Source of the DNA: Verrucomicrobiota bacterium
GTDB taxonomy: Bacteria > Verrucomicrobiota > Verrucomicrobiia > Opitutales > Opitutaceae
NCBI GenBank assembly: GCA_016871755.1
Contig: VHCJ01000006.1
Coordinates: 62,001 to 126,000 of the forward strand
Direction of reading: 5' to 3'
Length of the DNA: 64,000 nucleotides
The notes under the pieces: model-generated
What the model was told of the DNA's origin: nothing
What the model saw: only the letters and a program-made list of their open reading frames with translations
Database searches by the model: none
Shown here: piece by piece, positions 18,857-27,956 of the stretch
Position numbering within the stretch: position 1 is the first letter of the stretch
Layout of the letters: each line of letters begins with the position of its first letter
Program-made: the position numbers and the translations under genes

Positions 18857-21187
18857 ATGTCCTCCTCCTCCTCTCCCCTCCCCCTTCGCGCCGTCCTTCT
18901 CCCCATCCAACCGGAGCCGGGTGAATTGACTGCGGCCGGCGAACTCGCCCGCCTGACGGGCGCCGCGATCGGCGCCCCCGGTGCGACCACGGGTGTGCGG
19001 GTGGCGCTCGCGAAGCGCGGCCTTCCCGCCGGCCTGCCGGCGAAGGCCGCCGACGAAACCGCCTGGATGTGGCTCCGCATCACCGAGCAGGGTGACGGCG
19101 AGATCTGCGCGACGCACGGTTCGTTCCTCTTCGCCGCCGTCCGCCTGCTTGCCGGCGGCACGACCCTGCTCGCACGCGAGAAGCTCGCCGAGGGCGTCTG
19201 GCTTCCCGCCACCTTCGGCTGGCATCGCCCGCACTGGGACGCCTGCCTGACCCAGTACTGGCGTACGGCTCGCACGTTCGACCCGGAGCAGTACGTCGCG
19301 GCGCTCGCGGAGTCCGGCTTCACGCACTGCGAGGTCAACGGCCTCCAGGCCCACATGCCGGTCGAGGACTTCGTCCCCTTCGAGTACTATCCGCAGTTCT
19401 ACAGCTACTGCCCTGGCTTCAACCACTTCGTCGACACCGAGCTGACCCGCGGGATGTGGCCGGCGATGTACCTCGACGCCAACGTGCAGAACCTGCGCAA
19501 GCTGGCCGACCTCGGCCGCAAGTACGGGTTGAAGCCGGGTGTGTGCATGTTCGAGCCCCGGACCCTGCCGGAGCGCTTCTTCACCAAGTACCCCTCGCTG
19601 CGCGGCGCCCGTGTCGACCACCCCTTCCGCTCGCGCCTGCCGCGCTACACGATGGCGCAGGATCACCCGATCGTGCAGCGCCACTTCCGCGAGGCGCTGC
19701 AGAAGCTCATGCACTACGTGCCCGACCTGTCGTACATGTCGCTCTGGACCAACGACAGCGGCGCCGGCTTCGAGCACTCGGCCTCGCTCTACGTCGGCCG
19801 CAACGGCGGGCCGTACATGATCCGCGAGTGGCGCAGCCACGACAAAGTCGCGCAGGCCTCCGGCCAGAGCATCGTGCGCTTCCTGCGCAACCTTCGTGAC
19901 GCGGCCGCCGGGATCAACCCCGACTTCGACGTCCTGCTCCGCATCGAGCCCTTCAAGGTCGAGCACGACCACATCAAGGCCGGCATGGGACCGCACGTCG
20001 GCTGGGAGGCACCGTCGCTCCTCGTGCGCGGATACTCCGTACCGTATTCCCATCCGAAATACCCGGAGAACTACGGCGTGGCGGGCACCCTTTTCCACAC
20101 CACGATGGACGCCGCGGAGAAGGAAGCCCTCGCCCAGTCCCGCGCCCAAGGCATCGAGCCCGTGCTGCATTATTCGGCGTCGAGCCCGTGGAACCACGAG
20201 CCCCTGATGGGCGTGCCGTACCCGCGCATGCTCCACGCCAAACTCAAAGCCGTGCACGAAATCGGCGTCCGCCGGATCAGCGCGCTCGGCGGTCTCGGCA
20301 ACCCGACCCAGGCGCCCTACTGGCCGAATCCCGCGATCCTCCGCGCGGCGCAATTCTTCCCGGAGAAGTCCATCGACACCGTGCTGTCGGACTTCGCGCA
20401 GACGCTCGTGGGCCCGGCCCATGCCACGACCCTCGTCTCCGCGTGGGACGCCTTCGAGGAGGCGCTCGGCGGGCAGCCCTTGGTCTACCTCTACTGCGCG
20501 TTCGGCTTCTGCTGGCAGCGCACGTGGGATCGCCCGTTCGTGCCCGACATCGAGGCAGTGCCGGCGGCGGAGCGCGAGTACTATGAGCGCCACGGCTGCT
20601 TCCAGCACAACAACCCCGGCCTGAACGACCTTGGCAAGGACGTGCTCTTCGACCTCATCACCCGCGACAGCGGCGCGAAGATGGCGGCCGACATGGATCG
20701 CGCCGTGCTCGCGCCCATGCGGGCGTTGATCGACCGCCTTGGCGTGCTCATCCCGACGCTGCCGGCCGAGGTGGCTTCCGTTTTCGTGGACCTCCGCGAC
20801 CGGGCCCGCGCCTACCTGCACTGGGCGACCAGCCTGCGCAACGTCTGCGCCTGGTGTGACTCGGTGTACAGTTACCTTGAGGCAAAGGATGATGCCACGC
20901 GCCAAGCCAGCATGGACCGCCTCCAGAAGGCCATCGATCTGGAACTGGAGAGCACCCGCGGACTCATCGAACTCCTTGAGACCACCCGCAGCGAGGTCCT
21001 GGTGATGTCCGGCGTTGCCGAGACCACCTTCTTCTACGGTGAGAACCTCGTGGACCACCTCCGGACGAAGATCCGCCTGACGACCCAGTACCGGAACCAC
21101 CCGCCGCGGATCGACCGGAGTATCTTCTGGCGTCCGATCCCGGGCACGCAGTGGCCGGCCGGGTGGAGCGCGGAGTCGCCCATGTGA
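18857..21187 (+). CDS. Large glycoside-hydrolase-like protein (GH20/GH67-like architecture), specificity unknown
   Basis: 776 residues starting at ATG 18857. The first 110 residues resemble the small alpha/beta domain that precedes the catalytic barrel in hexosaminidases and alpha-glucuronidases (ICATHGSFLFAAVRLLAGG). A TIM-barrel-like region follows, with LAESGFTHCEVNG, MWPAMYLDANVQNL, SLWTNDSGAGFEHS and PVLHYSASSPWNHEP. The C-terminal 250 residues are mainly helical (two Glu-rich helices near 700-740). I do not recognise a characterised family, and no signal peptide is evident, so it may act on imported oligosaccharides. A strong hairpin follows the stop. Its position among sugar genes and an AraC regulator supports carbohydrate degradation. 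Confidence 0.7.
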   Translation: MSSSSSPLPLRAVLLPIQPEPGELTAAGELARLTGAAIGAPGATTGVRVALAKRGLPAGLPAKAADETAWMWLRITEQGDGEICATHGSFLFAAVRLLAGGTTLLAREKLAEGVWLPATFGWHRPHWDACLTQYWRTARTFDPEQYVAALAESGFTHCEVNGLQAHMPVEDFVPFEYYPQFYSYCPGFNHFVDTELTRGMWPAMYLDANVQNLRKLADLGRKYGLKPGVCMFEPRTLPERFFTKYPSLRGARVDHPFRSRLPRYTMAQDHPIVQRHFREALQKLMHYVPDLSYMSLWTNDSGAGFEHSASLYVGRNGGPYMIREWRSHDKVAQASGQSIVRFLRNLRDAAAGINPDFDVLLRIEPFKVEHDHIKAGMGPHVGWEAPSLLVRGYSVPYSHPKYPENYGVAGTLFHTTMDAAEKEALAQSRAQGIEPVLHYSASSPWNHEPLMGVPYPRMLHAKLKAVHEIGVRRISALGGLGNPTQAPYWPNPAILRAAQFFPEKSIDTVLSDFAQTLVGPAHATTLVSAWDAFEEALGGQPLVYLYCAFGFCWQRTWDRPFVPDIEAVPAAEREYYERHGCFQHNNPGLNDLGKDVLFDLITRDSGAKMAADMDRAVLAPMRALIDRLGVLIPTLPAEVASVFVDLRDRARAYLHWATSLRNVCAWCDSVYSYLEAKDDATRQASMDRLQKAIDLELESTRGLIELLETTRSEVLVMSGVAETTFFYGENLVDHLRTKIRLTTQYRNHPPRIDRSIFWRPIPGTQWPAGWSAESPM

Positions 21188-21201
21188 TTGCGGTCGGATG
21201 C

Positions 21202-21229
21202 CCGCTCGCGGTTGCTCCACCGCGGGCGG
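21202..21229 (+). terminator. GC-rich hairpin after the glycosidase-like gene
   Basis: CCGCTCGCGGT (21202-21212) pairs with ACCGCGGGCGG (21219-21229) through an 11-bp stem containing one G-T wobble, loop TGCTCC. It lies 14 bp after the stop codon. A T-tract is lacking, so it may be a rho-assisted or partial terminator. Confidence 0.45.
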
Positions 21230-21341
21230 GAGGGTGATCAAGGGAAGAATCGGGACCGCCTCGCCGCCGTGCGAAACGACGCGATGCGACGCCTTGCGGA
21301 CGCGACCTCGGGCATGCCGCGCGAAGCGCGCCTGCAGCGGT

Positions 21342-22193
21342 TCACTTCCCGCGCAGACGCCGTCGGTAGTCGCTCGGTGTGACGCCTGTCTGTTGCTTGA
21401 ACGCCTTGGAAAAGTGGAACACGTCGCAGAACCCCAATTCGTCGGCGATTTCCTTGAGGGAGTGTCCACCCTGGTAGAGCGCGGCGCATGCCCAGTCGAT
21501 GCGACGCCGCTTCTGGAAACGCCCGGGTGATTCCCCGGTGAGTTGGACGAAACGCTTGCGGAAGTTCTCGTAGTTCATGCCCACGGAACGGGCGACGACC
21601 TGCGGGGCGGGCCACCCGGCGGCCTGCCGATCGCCGAGCAACTGCCGGCTTCGCTCCAGCCACGTCTCGGCGCTGCCCGGACCGCTCGTGTCGGATTCTG
21701 CACCCGACATCTCGAGGAGCGCCCCGAGCAGGCGGCCCATGGCCCGAAGCGGCGCGCCTGGCCGGTGCGCGGCCTCGGGCGAGACGATCTCGGCGAGACG
21801 CTGGCGCCAATAGTCCGGCGAACCCAGCCGCCAGATCGGACGGGCGGGATCGAGGAGCCCCCGACTCCGGCACAGGTCGAACACCGGCCCGGAGAACACG
21901 AAGTACGCCTGGGACCACTCGGATCCCCCCACGCCCCCGTAGGCATGGGGAACCTCCGGAAAGACGACGATCACGTCGCCTGGGATCAGATCCCGCGACG
22001 CCCCCCGACCATCGTGAAAGTAGGCCCGACCCTCCAGGACCAGAACCAGCGCGAATCGTCGCAAAATCCGCATTCTCGCCGGATCAATCCCGACCTCGTT
22101 GCGCAACAGGCCGGCCAGTTCGATCTCCCCAAGCGGGGAGCGCAGCGGGCTCTCCAGCCACGCCTGAGTACGCACGGAGGAAAATGACGGCAT
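21342..22193 (-). CDS. AraC-family transcriptional regulator
   Basis: 283 residues. The N-terminal half is a cupin-like sensor domain (DLIPGDVIVVFPEVPHAYGG), and the C-terminal ~95 residues form two helix-turn-helix motifs: VGMNYENFRKRFVQLTGESP and ADELGFCDVFHFSKAFKQQT, ending in GVTPSDYRRR. This is typical of AraC-type regulators of carbohydrate genes. It is divergent from the PhyH/ferritin-like pair across a 76-bp AT-rich gap, so it probably regulates that pair and perhaps the neighbouring sugar genes. ATG 22193 is used rather than an upstream TTG. The effector is unknown. Confidence 0.9.
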   Translation of the reverse strand: MPSFSSVRTQAWLESPLRSPLGEIELAGLLRNEVGIDPARMRILRRFALVLVLEGRAYFHDGRGASRDLIPGDVIVVFPEVPHAYGGVGGSEWSQAYFVFSGPVFDLCRSRGLLDPARPIWRLGSPDYWRQRLAEIVSPEAAHRPGAPLRAMGRLLGALLEMSGAESDTSGPGSAETWLERSRQLLGDRQAAGWPAPQVVARSVGMNYENFRKRFVQLTGESPGRFQKRRRIDWACAALYQGGHSLKEIADELGFCDVFHFSKAFKQQTGVTPSDYRRRLRGK

Positions 22194-22269
22194 TGCTCCC
22201 AAAATCTACATTATAACTCCCAGTTCAACCATTTAACGTCCGCCCGGTGCGGTGTATCTTTGCGGCCTC
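22194..22269. promoter_or_regulatory. Divergent AT-rich promoter region for araC-like and phyH-like genes
   Basis: This 76-bp gap is much richer in A+T than its surroundings. On the minus strand it contains a perfect TATAAT (22215 to 22210) placed 16 nt before the regulator's ATG, implying a very short leader. An 11-bp palindrome AACTCCCAGTT (22215-22225) overlaps it and could be part of an operator. The -35 element is weak (GTTAAA), which would suit activation by a regulator. Confidence 0.5.
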
Positions 22270-23193
22270 ATGCTCCCCACGCTTGAACTCCCCCAGCTGC
22301 ACTCGTACGGCCACCCGCTCGACATGTCCGAGGACAAGGTCGGGCTGCTGCGCGACTCTTCGGACGCGGCGGATGACGTCGAGGAACTGCGCCGCCGCGT
22401 TGCGGCGGACGGCTACCTCTACATGAAGGGCTACTTGGACCGTGAGCAGGTCCTGCGGGCGCGCGCGAGCCTCACCTCGCGCCTCGCGGCGGCGGGCGTT
22501 CTGGACCCCGCGTATCCGCACGAGGAAGGCGTGTGCAAGCCGGGATCCGGCTACGTCTTCAAGCCGGAGATCACGAACAACAACCCCGAGGTGCAGGGCC
22601 TCCTTTATTCGGGCCGCCTGGTGGAATTCTACACGCGCCTCTTCGGCGAGCCGATTCGGCACTACGACTACACCTGGCTCCGCGCGATCGGGCCCGGCAA
22701 GGGCACGAACCCGCACTGCGACCTCCCGTACATGGGCCGCGGCACGCACCGCCACATGACCTGCTGGCTGCCGTACGGTGACATCTCGTTTCAACTCGGC
22801 GGCCTGATGATCCTCGAAGGCTCCCACAAGCGCATGGACCTGCTGGAAAACTACGTTTACCGCGACGTGGATGCGTTCTGCGAGAACAAGCCCAGGGACG
22901 CGGAGAACGCGAAGAAAGGCACGTGGTCGTTCAGCGGCACCCTCTCGCACAACCCCCCGGTCGTGTGCAACAAGTTCGGCGGCCGCTGGCTGACGACGGA
23001 GTTCGAAGCCGGTGACTTCCTGACCTTCGGGATGTTCGTGGTGCATGCGTCGCTGGACAATCGCAGCGAGAATCGCCTGCGCATTTCGAGCGACTCCCGC
23101 TACCAGCGCGCGAGCGAACCGATCGACGAGCGCTGGGTCGGCGTAAACCCGCCCGGCCACTCGACGGCGGGCAAGCGCGGGCGCATCTGCTAG
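22270..23193 (+). CDS. PhyH-type Fe(II)/2-oxoglutarate dioxygenase
   Basis: 307 residues of the phytanoyl-CoA dioxygenase (PhyH) family. The iron facial triad is visible as His149 and Asp151 in TNPHCDLPYMG and His259 in MFVVHASLDN; an Arg at 269 or 271 would bind 2-oxoglutarate. Other family-like parts are RHYDYTWLRAIGPG and LMILEGSHKR. These enzymes hydroxylate small organic molecules in the cytoplasm. The next gene starts 16 bp downstream and encodes a ferritin-like protein, so both are probably one transcript under the divergent AraC regulator. The substrate cannot be predicted. ATG 22270 is preferred to an in-frame start 18 bp upstream. Confidence 0.87.
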   Translation: MLPTLELPQLHSYGHPLDMSEDKVGLLRDSSDAADDVEELRRRVAADGYLYMKGYLDREQVLRARASLTSRLAAAGVLDPAYPHEEGVCKPGSGYVFKPEITNNNPEVQGLLYSGRLVEFYTRLFGEPIRHYDYTWLRAIGPGKGTNPHCDLPYMGRGTHRHMTCWLPYGDISFQLGGLMILEGSHKRMDLLENYVYRDVDAFCENKPRDAENAKKGTWSFSGTLSHNPPVVCNKFGGRWLTTEFEAGDFLTFGMFVVHASLDNRSENRLRISSDSRYQRASEPIDERWVGVNPPGHSTAGKRGRIC

Positions 23194-23209
23194 GCACGGA
23201 CTCCCAGTC

Positions 23210-24532
23210 ATGGTTGCCTCCCCCTCAACGGTCTCTTCCTCTCCGCCAGCGGCGGGCCGCATGGCGGCCGTGCAGGAGATGGCGCGCCTGCAGCGCGTGC
23301 TGTTCGAGCTGGAGCGCGAGTTCCTGCGCACCGCGACCACGCTGATCTACCGGGTCGGAGAGCCCGAACTGAAGTACCTCCTCTGCCAGCACGTCTGGGA
23401 ATCGGCCGGGCACGCCCGCTTCCTCCGCGAGCGAGGCCGCGAAATGGCGGGCTTCGGCAACGGGGAGGACGTGCGACCGGAAATCCGTCGCCTCTTCACG
23501 GAAGCCATCCTGCCCGAGGATGCCGACGTCGCGCTGGCGGGCTTCTACGGAGCGATCAAGCCGGCGCTGCTTCACGCCTACCGCCACTACCTGAGTGCGA
23601 CCCACCACTTGGCGGACTGGCCCTCGCGGAAACTGGTCGAGGAGTTCATCGGTGACGAAGAGCGCCATGCGCGGGAGATCGTCGCCTTCCAGAAGGACTC
23701 GCCAGCGGCGGCCGAGTGGACGCAGCACCTCGGCGCGATCATCGCCGCAGGCGGCGGCCTCCTTGGCGAGCGCACGCGCATTCCCCTCCCGACGGACTTC
23801 ATCTGGCTGAGCGATCGGCGCACCTACCGGCATCCGGAGACCTGCAAACGCGGACGCTATCCGACCTGCTCCAGCGTTTTCAGCTACGATGCTGATGAGA
23901 CGCCGATCGTCCGTCCCTGGCTCGTCGATCCCGCGACGGACGCGCGCGTGATCCGCATCATGGTTTACGTGTGGTTGATGATGGAGATGGATGCGGTCGA
24001 CTACCTCGCCACCGTCTTCCTCGACACGCCGAACGCCCCCTTCGACCTCCATCACGACCTCGCTCGCCACCTCTGGGACGAGTCGCGGCACAGCGCCTTC
24101 GGCTACCGCCAACTTCCCAAACTCGGGGTCGACCTCACGACGGTCGAGCATTCGCTCGATCTCTACAACATCCTCGTCCAGATGCCCCCGCATGAGCGGT
24201 ACGCGATGATGACGATGGAATTCGAGGCCGGCAGTTTCCCGACCAAGGCGCTGGTGATGGATCGGATTCGCGAGCTGAACGACTTCGAGGCCGACACGCT
24301 CCTCGCGTTCGATCGCAACGACGAGCAAAACCACGTCCGGTACGGCCATCGCTGGCTCCCGGAAATGATGGCGCTCTTCGGTGAGACGCGCCCCGTGGAG
24401 GAATTCGTCAAGGCGACCCAGGCCCATTTCAAGACGATGGCTGAGCGCTTCGGCGGTCGGACCCCGCATGGCCTGCCGGCGGAACGCCGGCTGACCGGCA
24501 ACAAGATCAAGGCGCTGGTTGGCATCGCCTGA
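23210..24532 (+). CDS. Unrecognised two-domain ferritin-like (di-iron) protein
   Basis: 440 residues, mostly helical. Carboxylate-histidine pairs typical of ferritin-like di-iron proteins occur four times: Glu64/His68 (ESAGH), Glu150/His153 (EERH), Glu291/His294 (ESRH) and Glu372/His375 (EQNH). Each half of the protein has two, as if a four-helix-bundle domain were duplicated. Between them lies a linker with PHPETCKRGR-like basic and aromatic residues. I do not recognise a named family with a known reaction. Di-iron proteins of this shape are oxygenases, oxidases or hydroxylases. Close coupling to a PhyH dioxygenase suggests consecutive oxidations of one substrate, which is inference. Confidence 0.7.
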   Translation: MVASPSTVSSSPPAAGRMAAVQEMARLQRVLFELEREFLRTATTLIYRVGEPELKYLLCQHVWESAGHARFLRERGREMAGFGNGEDVRPEIRRLFTEAILPEDADVALAGFYGAIKPALLHAYRHYLSATHHLADWPSRKLVEEFIGDEERHAREIVAFQKDSPAAAEWTQHLGAIIAAGGGLLGERTRIPLPTDFIWLSDRRTYRHPETCKRGRYPTCSSVFSYDADETPIVRPWLVDPATDARVIRIMVYVWLMMEMDAVDYLATVFLDTPNAPFDLHHDLARHLWDESRHSAFGYRQLPKLGVDLTTVEHSLDLYNILVQMPPHERYAMMTMEFEAGSFPTKALVMDRIRELNDFEADTLLAFDRNDEQNHVRYGHRWLPEMMALFGETRPVEEFVKATQAHFKTMAERFGGRTPHGLPAERRLTGNKIKALVGIA

Positions 24533-24563
24533 CCGGCGACCAGCCGTTCGGGATCACGGAGGT

Positions 24564-24582
24564 GCGCGCGGCAACCGCGCGC
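24564..24582 (+). terminator. Perfect hairpin after the ferritin-like gene
   Basis: GCGCGCGG (24564-24571) and CCGCGCGC (24575-24582) form a perfect 8-bp stem with loop CAA, 31 bp after the stop. No T-tract follows. The rest of the 207-bp gap to the symporter gene is unusually AT-rich around 24640-24710 and probably holds the promoter of the downstream operon. Confidence 0.45.
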
Positions 24583-24739
24583 GGAGGGGACGTTTGCGCG
24601 GCGATGAAATGCCGGCGAACGCCACTGAGTTGATGCCAATAAATGACTTCAGCCTTGCCCGCAACCACGCTGCAATTTTCATCAATTTTCAGAATGATTC
24701 TTTCGGAGCGGTGGGCATACTCGCCGCACCTTTTCTCAC

Positions 24740-26830
24740 ATGCCCCGACCCCACTCCCCTTTCGCACTGCACCTCGCCACCCTGATCCTGATGCTGGCGG
24801 GTTTGGCAGTCGGGACGACGGGCTGGGCGCGGCCGGAGTCATTGACGACCTTGAAGGTTCAGCCCCTGGCGGAGGTGCCGGCGGCGACGCCCTCGGAACT
24901 CCGGATCGGTGACGAGACGGTGGTGCTGACGGCGGCCTTGGGTGGCCCGAAGCTGGCAGGTTTGCCGGACACCCTTCGCGTGGTGTCCGGGGTGATGCAG
25001 GCGAATGCCGCGTGGGTGCTGACGCAGGATGCAGCGGGCGCGGTGCAACTGTGGCGTCACGACAAAGCGTCCGGTTGGAAGGCCCGGTCGGCGCCCCCGC
25101 TGGTTCCGGTGGCGGGGGCGGCGCGGGCCTCCGGGCAGGCGCACCTGCTGGTGCTCGCGAAGAACCCGGGCGGCGGGGTGGAGATGCTTTCCTACCAGAC
25201 GATCACGGATGCCTGGGCGCGTCTCGGCGGCGTCGACCTTCGTGGCACGATTACGGACGTGCGCCAGCACGCCACGGGTTTCGCGGTCCGGACTGGCGCG
25301 GCGGCCCCGTACACCGCGGTGACGATCGAAACGAGCAAGCGCCTGCTCAAGTCCATCGATTGGATCGTGATCGTGCTCTATCTTTCCCTCTCGGCGGGGG
25401 TGGGCCTGTTCTTCTACCTCCGTGAGAAGAAGACGAGCAATGCGGACTACTTCCTCGCGGGCCGCAACGTGCCATGGTGGGCGGCGGGCATCAGCCTGTA
25501 TGCGACCGGGACGAGCGCGATCTCGTTCATCGCGATCCCGGCGAAGTCGTTCGCGACGAACTGGCACCTCCTCGCGCAGAACGTCGTTGCGCTCTTCGCC
25601 ACGGCGGTGGTGGCGGTCCTGATCATTCCCCTAATCCGCCGGTTGAACGTGATGTCGGTGTACCACTACCTGGAGATGCGCTTTCACCCCTCCATCCGGA
25701 CGGTGAGCAGCGGCATCAACATCATCCTCCAGTTGGGCGGCCGCATGAGCATCGTGCTCTTCCTTCCCTCGCTCGCCCTGGCGGCGGTGACCGGCATCAG
25801 CGTGGTTTACAGCATTCTCCTGATGGGCCTCGTGACGATCGTCTACACGCTGCTCGGCGGCATGAAGGCGGTCATCTGGACGGACGTTCTCCAAGTGATC
25901 GTGATGCTCGGCGGTGCGTTCTTCGCGATCGGCTACGTCATCTGGCACGTCGATGGTGGCCCCTCCGGATTTCTCGCGGCGGCGCAGGCGGACCAGAAGA
26001 TGGACGTCTTCAACTGGGCCTTCGACATCCGGCAGCCGACGATCTGGGGCTTTCTGCTGTTCGCGGTCATCGACATCATCACCTACCCGAAGGATCAGGT
26101 GATGATGCAGCGCGTCCTGGCGACGAAGAACCCCAAGGAAGCTGGGTGGTCCGTGTGGACGCTGGCGGCGATCGTGGTGCCGGGGAGCCTGACGTTCTTC
26201 GGCATCGGCACGGCGCTGTACGTCTTCTACAAGCAGAATCCGGAGAAGATGAACCCGCTGCTGAACGTCGACGCGACGTTCCCGCACTTCATCGCCGCGG
26301 AACTTCCGGTGGGCATCACCGGACTGATCATCGCCGGCATCTTCGCGGCCTCGATGTCGACGCTCTCCAGCTGCATGAACAGCGTGGCGACCCTGATCTC
26401 GGTGGATTTCTACGAGAAGTTCGCCAAGAACCCGACGCAGGAGAAGAGCGTGCGCCTGGCGGAATGGATGACCGTGGCGGCCGGCGTGATCGGCGTCGGG
26501 ACGGCGTTGATCCTCTCCCAGATCAACATCCAGTCCGCCCTCGACAAATCGTGGGAGCTGCTTGGTCTGCTCGGCGGCGGCTTCGCGGGCTGTTACGGAC
26601 TGGGCATGTTCACCCGCCGGGCGAACTGGCAGGGGGCGATCGTGGGCGTGATCGGCAGCCTGATCATCACCTTCGCCTGCTGGCGCGTCGGCCTCGTGAA
26701 CGCCGTCTTCTACCAGCCTCTCGCGATCGGCGGCTGCATCCTTGTTGGCTACCTCGCCAGCTACCTCTTTCCTCCCCCGCAGCAGTCACTGCTCGGCCTG
26801 ACCATCTTTGATCGCAAGAAATCAACCTGA
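24740..26830 (+). CDS. Sodium:solute symporter (SSS) with N-terminal periplasmic domain
   Basis: 696 residues. A signal-like hydrophobic segment (about 10-30) precedes a roughly 170-residue beta-rich domain with Trp/Leu repeats (VLTQDAAGAVQLWRH, LLVLAKNPGGGVEML), reminiscent of a propeller remnant. The SSS transporter core begins near residue 207 (DWIVIVLYLSLSAGVG) with NADYFLAGRNVPWW, TGTSAISFIAIPAKS and YTLLGGMKAVIWTDVLQ, the sodium and substrate-binding helices. In Bacteroidetes and PVC bacteria, SSS carriers fused to Kelch-type mutarotase domains import sialic acid or other sugars. This N-terminal domain is shorter, so the substrate is uncertain. It is first gene of a five-gene operon. 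Confidence 0.88.
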   Translation: MPRPHSPFALHLATLILMLAGLAVGTTGWARPESLTTLKVQPLAEVPAATPSELRIGDETVVLTAALGGPKLAGLPDTLRVVSGVMQANAAWVLTQDAAGAVQLWRHDKASGWKARSAPPLVPVAGAARASGQAHLLVLAKNPGGGVEMLSYQTITDAWARLGGVDLRGTITDVRQHATGFAVRTGAAAPYTAVTIETSKRLLKSIDWIVIVLYLSLSAGVGLFFYLREKKTSNADYFLAGRNVPWWAAGISLYATGTSAISFIAIPAKSFATNWHLLAQNVVALFATAVVAVLIIPLIRRLNVMSVYHYLEMRFHPSIRTVSSGINIILQLGGRMSIVLFLPSLALAAVTGISVVYSILLMGLVTIVYTLLGGMKAVIWTDVLQVIVMLGGAFFAIGYVIWHVDGGPSGFLAAAQADQKMDVFNWAFDIRQPTIWGFLLFAVIDIITYPKDQVMMQRVLATKNPKEAGWSVWTLAAIVVPGSLTFFGIGTALYVFYKQNPEKMNPLLNVDATFPHFIAAELPVGITGLIIAGIFAASMSTLSSCMNSVATLISVDFYEKFAKNPTQEKSVRLAEWMTVAAGVIGVGTALILSQINIQSALDKSWELLGLLGGGFAGCYGLGMFTRRANWQGAIVGVIGSLIITFACWRVGLVNAVFYQPLAIGGCILVGYLASYLFPPPQQSLLGLTIFDRKKST

Positions 26831-26839
26831 TTCCCTTCC

Positions 26840-27940
26840 ATGAAAACCTACCGCGCCGCACTCGTCGGCACCGGTTCCATCAGCAATGCCCACGTCCGGG
26901 CGGTCGAAGCGACCCAAGGTCGCGTGGTCCTTGAGGCCGCGATCGACATCGATGCGACCCGCGTCGCCGACTTCGCCCGACGCCACGGCATCCCGAAGCA
27001 CTTCACGGATTACGAAGCGATGCTGGACACGCTCCGGCCGGACTTCGTGCTGGTGGCCACGCCGCCGTCGATGCATGCACCGATGAGCATTGCGGCGATG
27101 AAGCGCGGAGCCTGGGTGCTCTGCGAGAAGCCGCTGTGCGGTTCGCTGGCGGAGCTGGATCAGATCCAGGCGGCGGAGGACCAGACGGGGTGCTTCACGG
27201 CGTGCATCTTCCAGATGCGCTTCGCGAGTTCGACCGCCCATGTGCGGCGCCTGGCCGACGGCGGCCTCCTCGGTCGTCCGCTCGTTGGCGTGTGCAACAC
27301 GCTCTGGTACCGTGACACCGCGTACTATGCGGTGCCGTGGCGCGGCCGCTGGGCGACGGAGCTCGGGGGGCCGACGATGGGGCACGGCATCCACGCGATG
27401 GACCACTTCCTGCACCTCATGGGCGACTGGCGGGAAGTGCGCGCGCTGGCCGCGACTCTGGACCGCGAGATCGAGGTTGAGGATGTTTCGATGGCGATGG
27501 TCCGGTTCGCCAGCGGGGCGGTCGGCTCGATCGTGAACAGCGTGCTCAGCCCGCGGCAGGAGACCTATCTCCGTTTCGACTACCAGAAGGCGACCCTTGA
27601 GCTGACGCACCTGTACAGCTACACGAAGGAGAACTGGAAGATGACGCCAGTGGTCCCGGGCCACGACGAGACTCTCCAGCAGGCATGGCAGAGCTTCCCG
27701 CCCGACGTTGGTTCGACCCACGGGGCCCAACTCTGCGCCTTGGTGGCGGACCGGGACCAAGGACGACGCCCTCTCACCTCCGGATTCGAGGCCCGCAAGA
27801 CGCTGGAGTTCCTGACGGCGATCTACAAATCGGCCTTCACCGGGGAGAGCGTCGCCCGCGGATCGATCCACCCGGACGACCCCTTCTACCACGCGCTCCA
27901 CGGGGGCCGCGCGCTGGAACGCCGCAAGGCTTCCGCCTGA
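26840..27940 (+). CDS. Gfo/Idh/MocA family oxidoreductase (cytoplasmic)
   Basis: 366 residues without an export signal. The Rossmann motif is VGTGSIS (9-15), followed by LVATPPSMHAP, the catalytic Lys in CEKPL, and a C-terminal domain with GGPTMGHGIHAMDHFLHLMG, whose His residues form the active site in this family. It follows the symporter by 9 bp and precedes the ABC exporter by 16 bp, so it most likely oxidises or epimerises the sugar imported by the symporter. The substrate is unknown. Confidence 0.9.
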   Translation: MKTYRAALVGTGSISNAHVRAVEATQGRVVLEAAIDIDATRVADFARRHGIPKHFTDYEAMLDTLRPDFVLVATPPSMHAPMSIAAMKRGAWVLCEKPLCGSLAELDQIQAAEDQTGCFTACIFQMRFASSTAHVRRLADGGLLGRPLVGVCNTLWYRDTAYYAVPWRGRWATELGGPTMGHGIHAMDHFLHLMGDWREVRALAATLDREIEVEDVSMAMVRFASGAVGSIVNSVLSPRQETYLRFDYQKATLELTHLYSYTKENWKMTPVVPGHDETLQQAWQSFPPDVGSTHGAQLCALVADRDQGRRPLTSGFEARKTLEFLTAIYKSAFTGESVARGSIHPDDPFYHALHGGRALERRKASA

Positions 27941-27956
27941 TCCGGCTCCGGAGCCG

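Noticed and set aside
18752-21469. A 905-codon open frame on the minus strand opposite the glycosidase-like gene
   Set aside because: Antisense frames stay open in high-GC genes because of codon bias; its translation is Arg/Val/Gly/Glu-rich with no family motif, while the plus strand gives a coherent protein.
24533-24739. Small RNA or riboswitch in the AT-rich gap before the symporter gene
   Set aside because: AT-rich stretches suggest a promoter, but no conserved riboswitch element or stable fold other than the hairpin at 24564-24582 was recognised.
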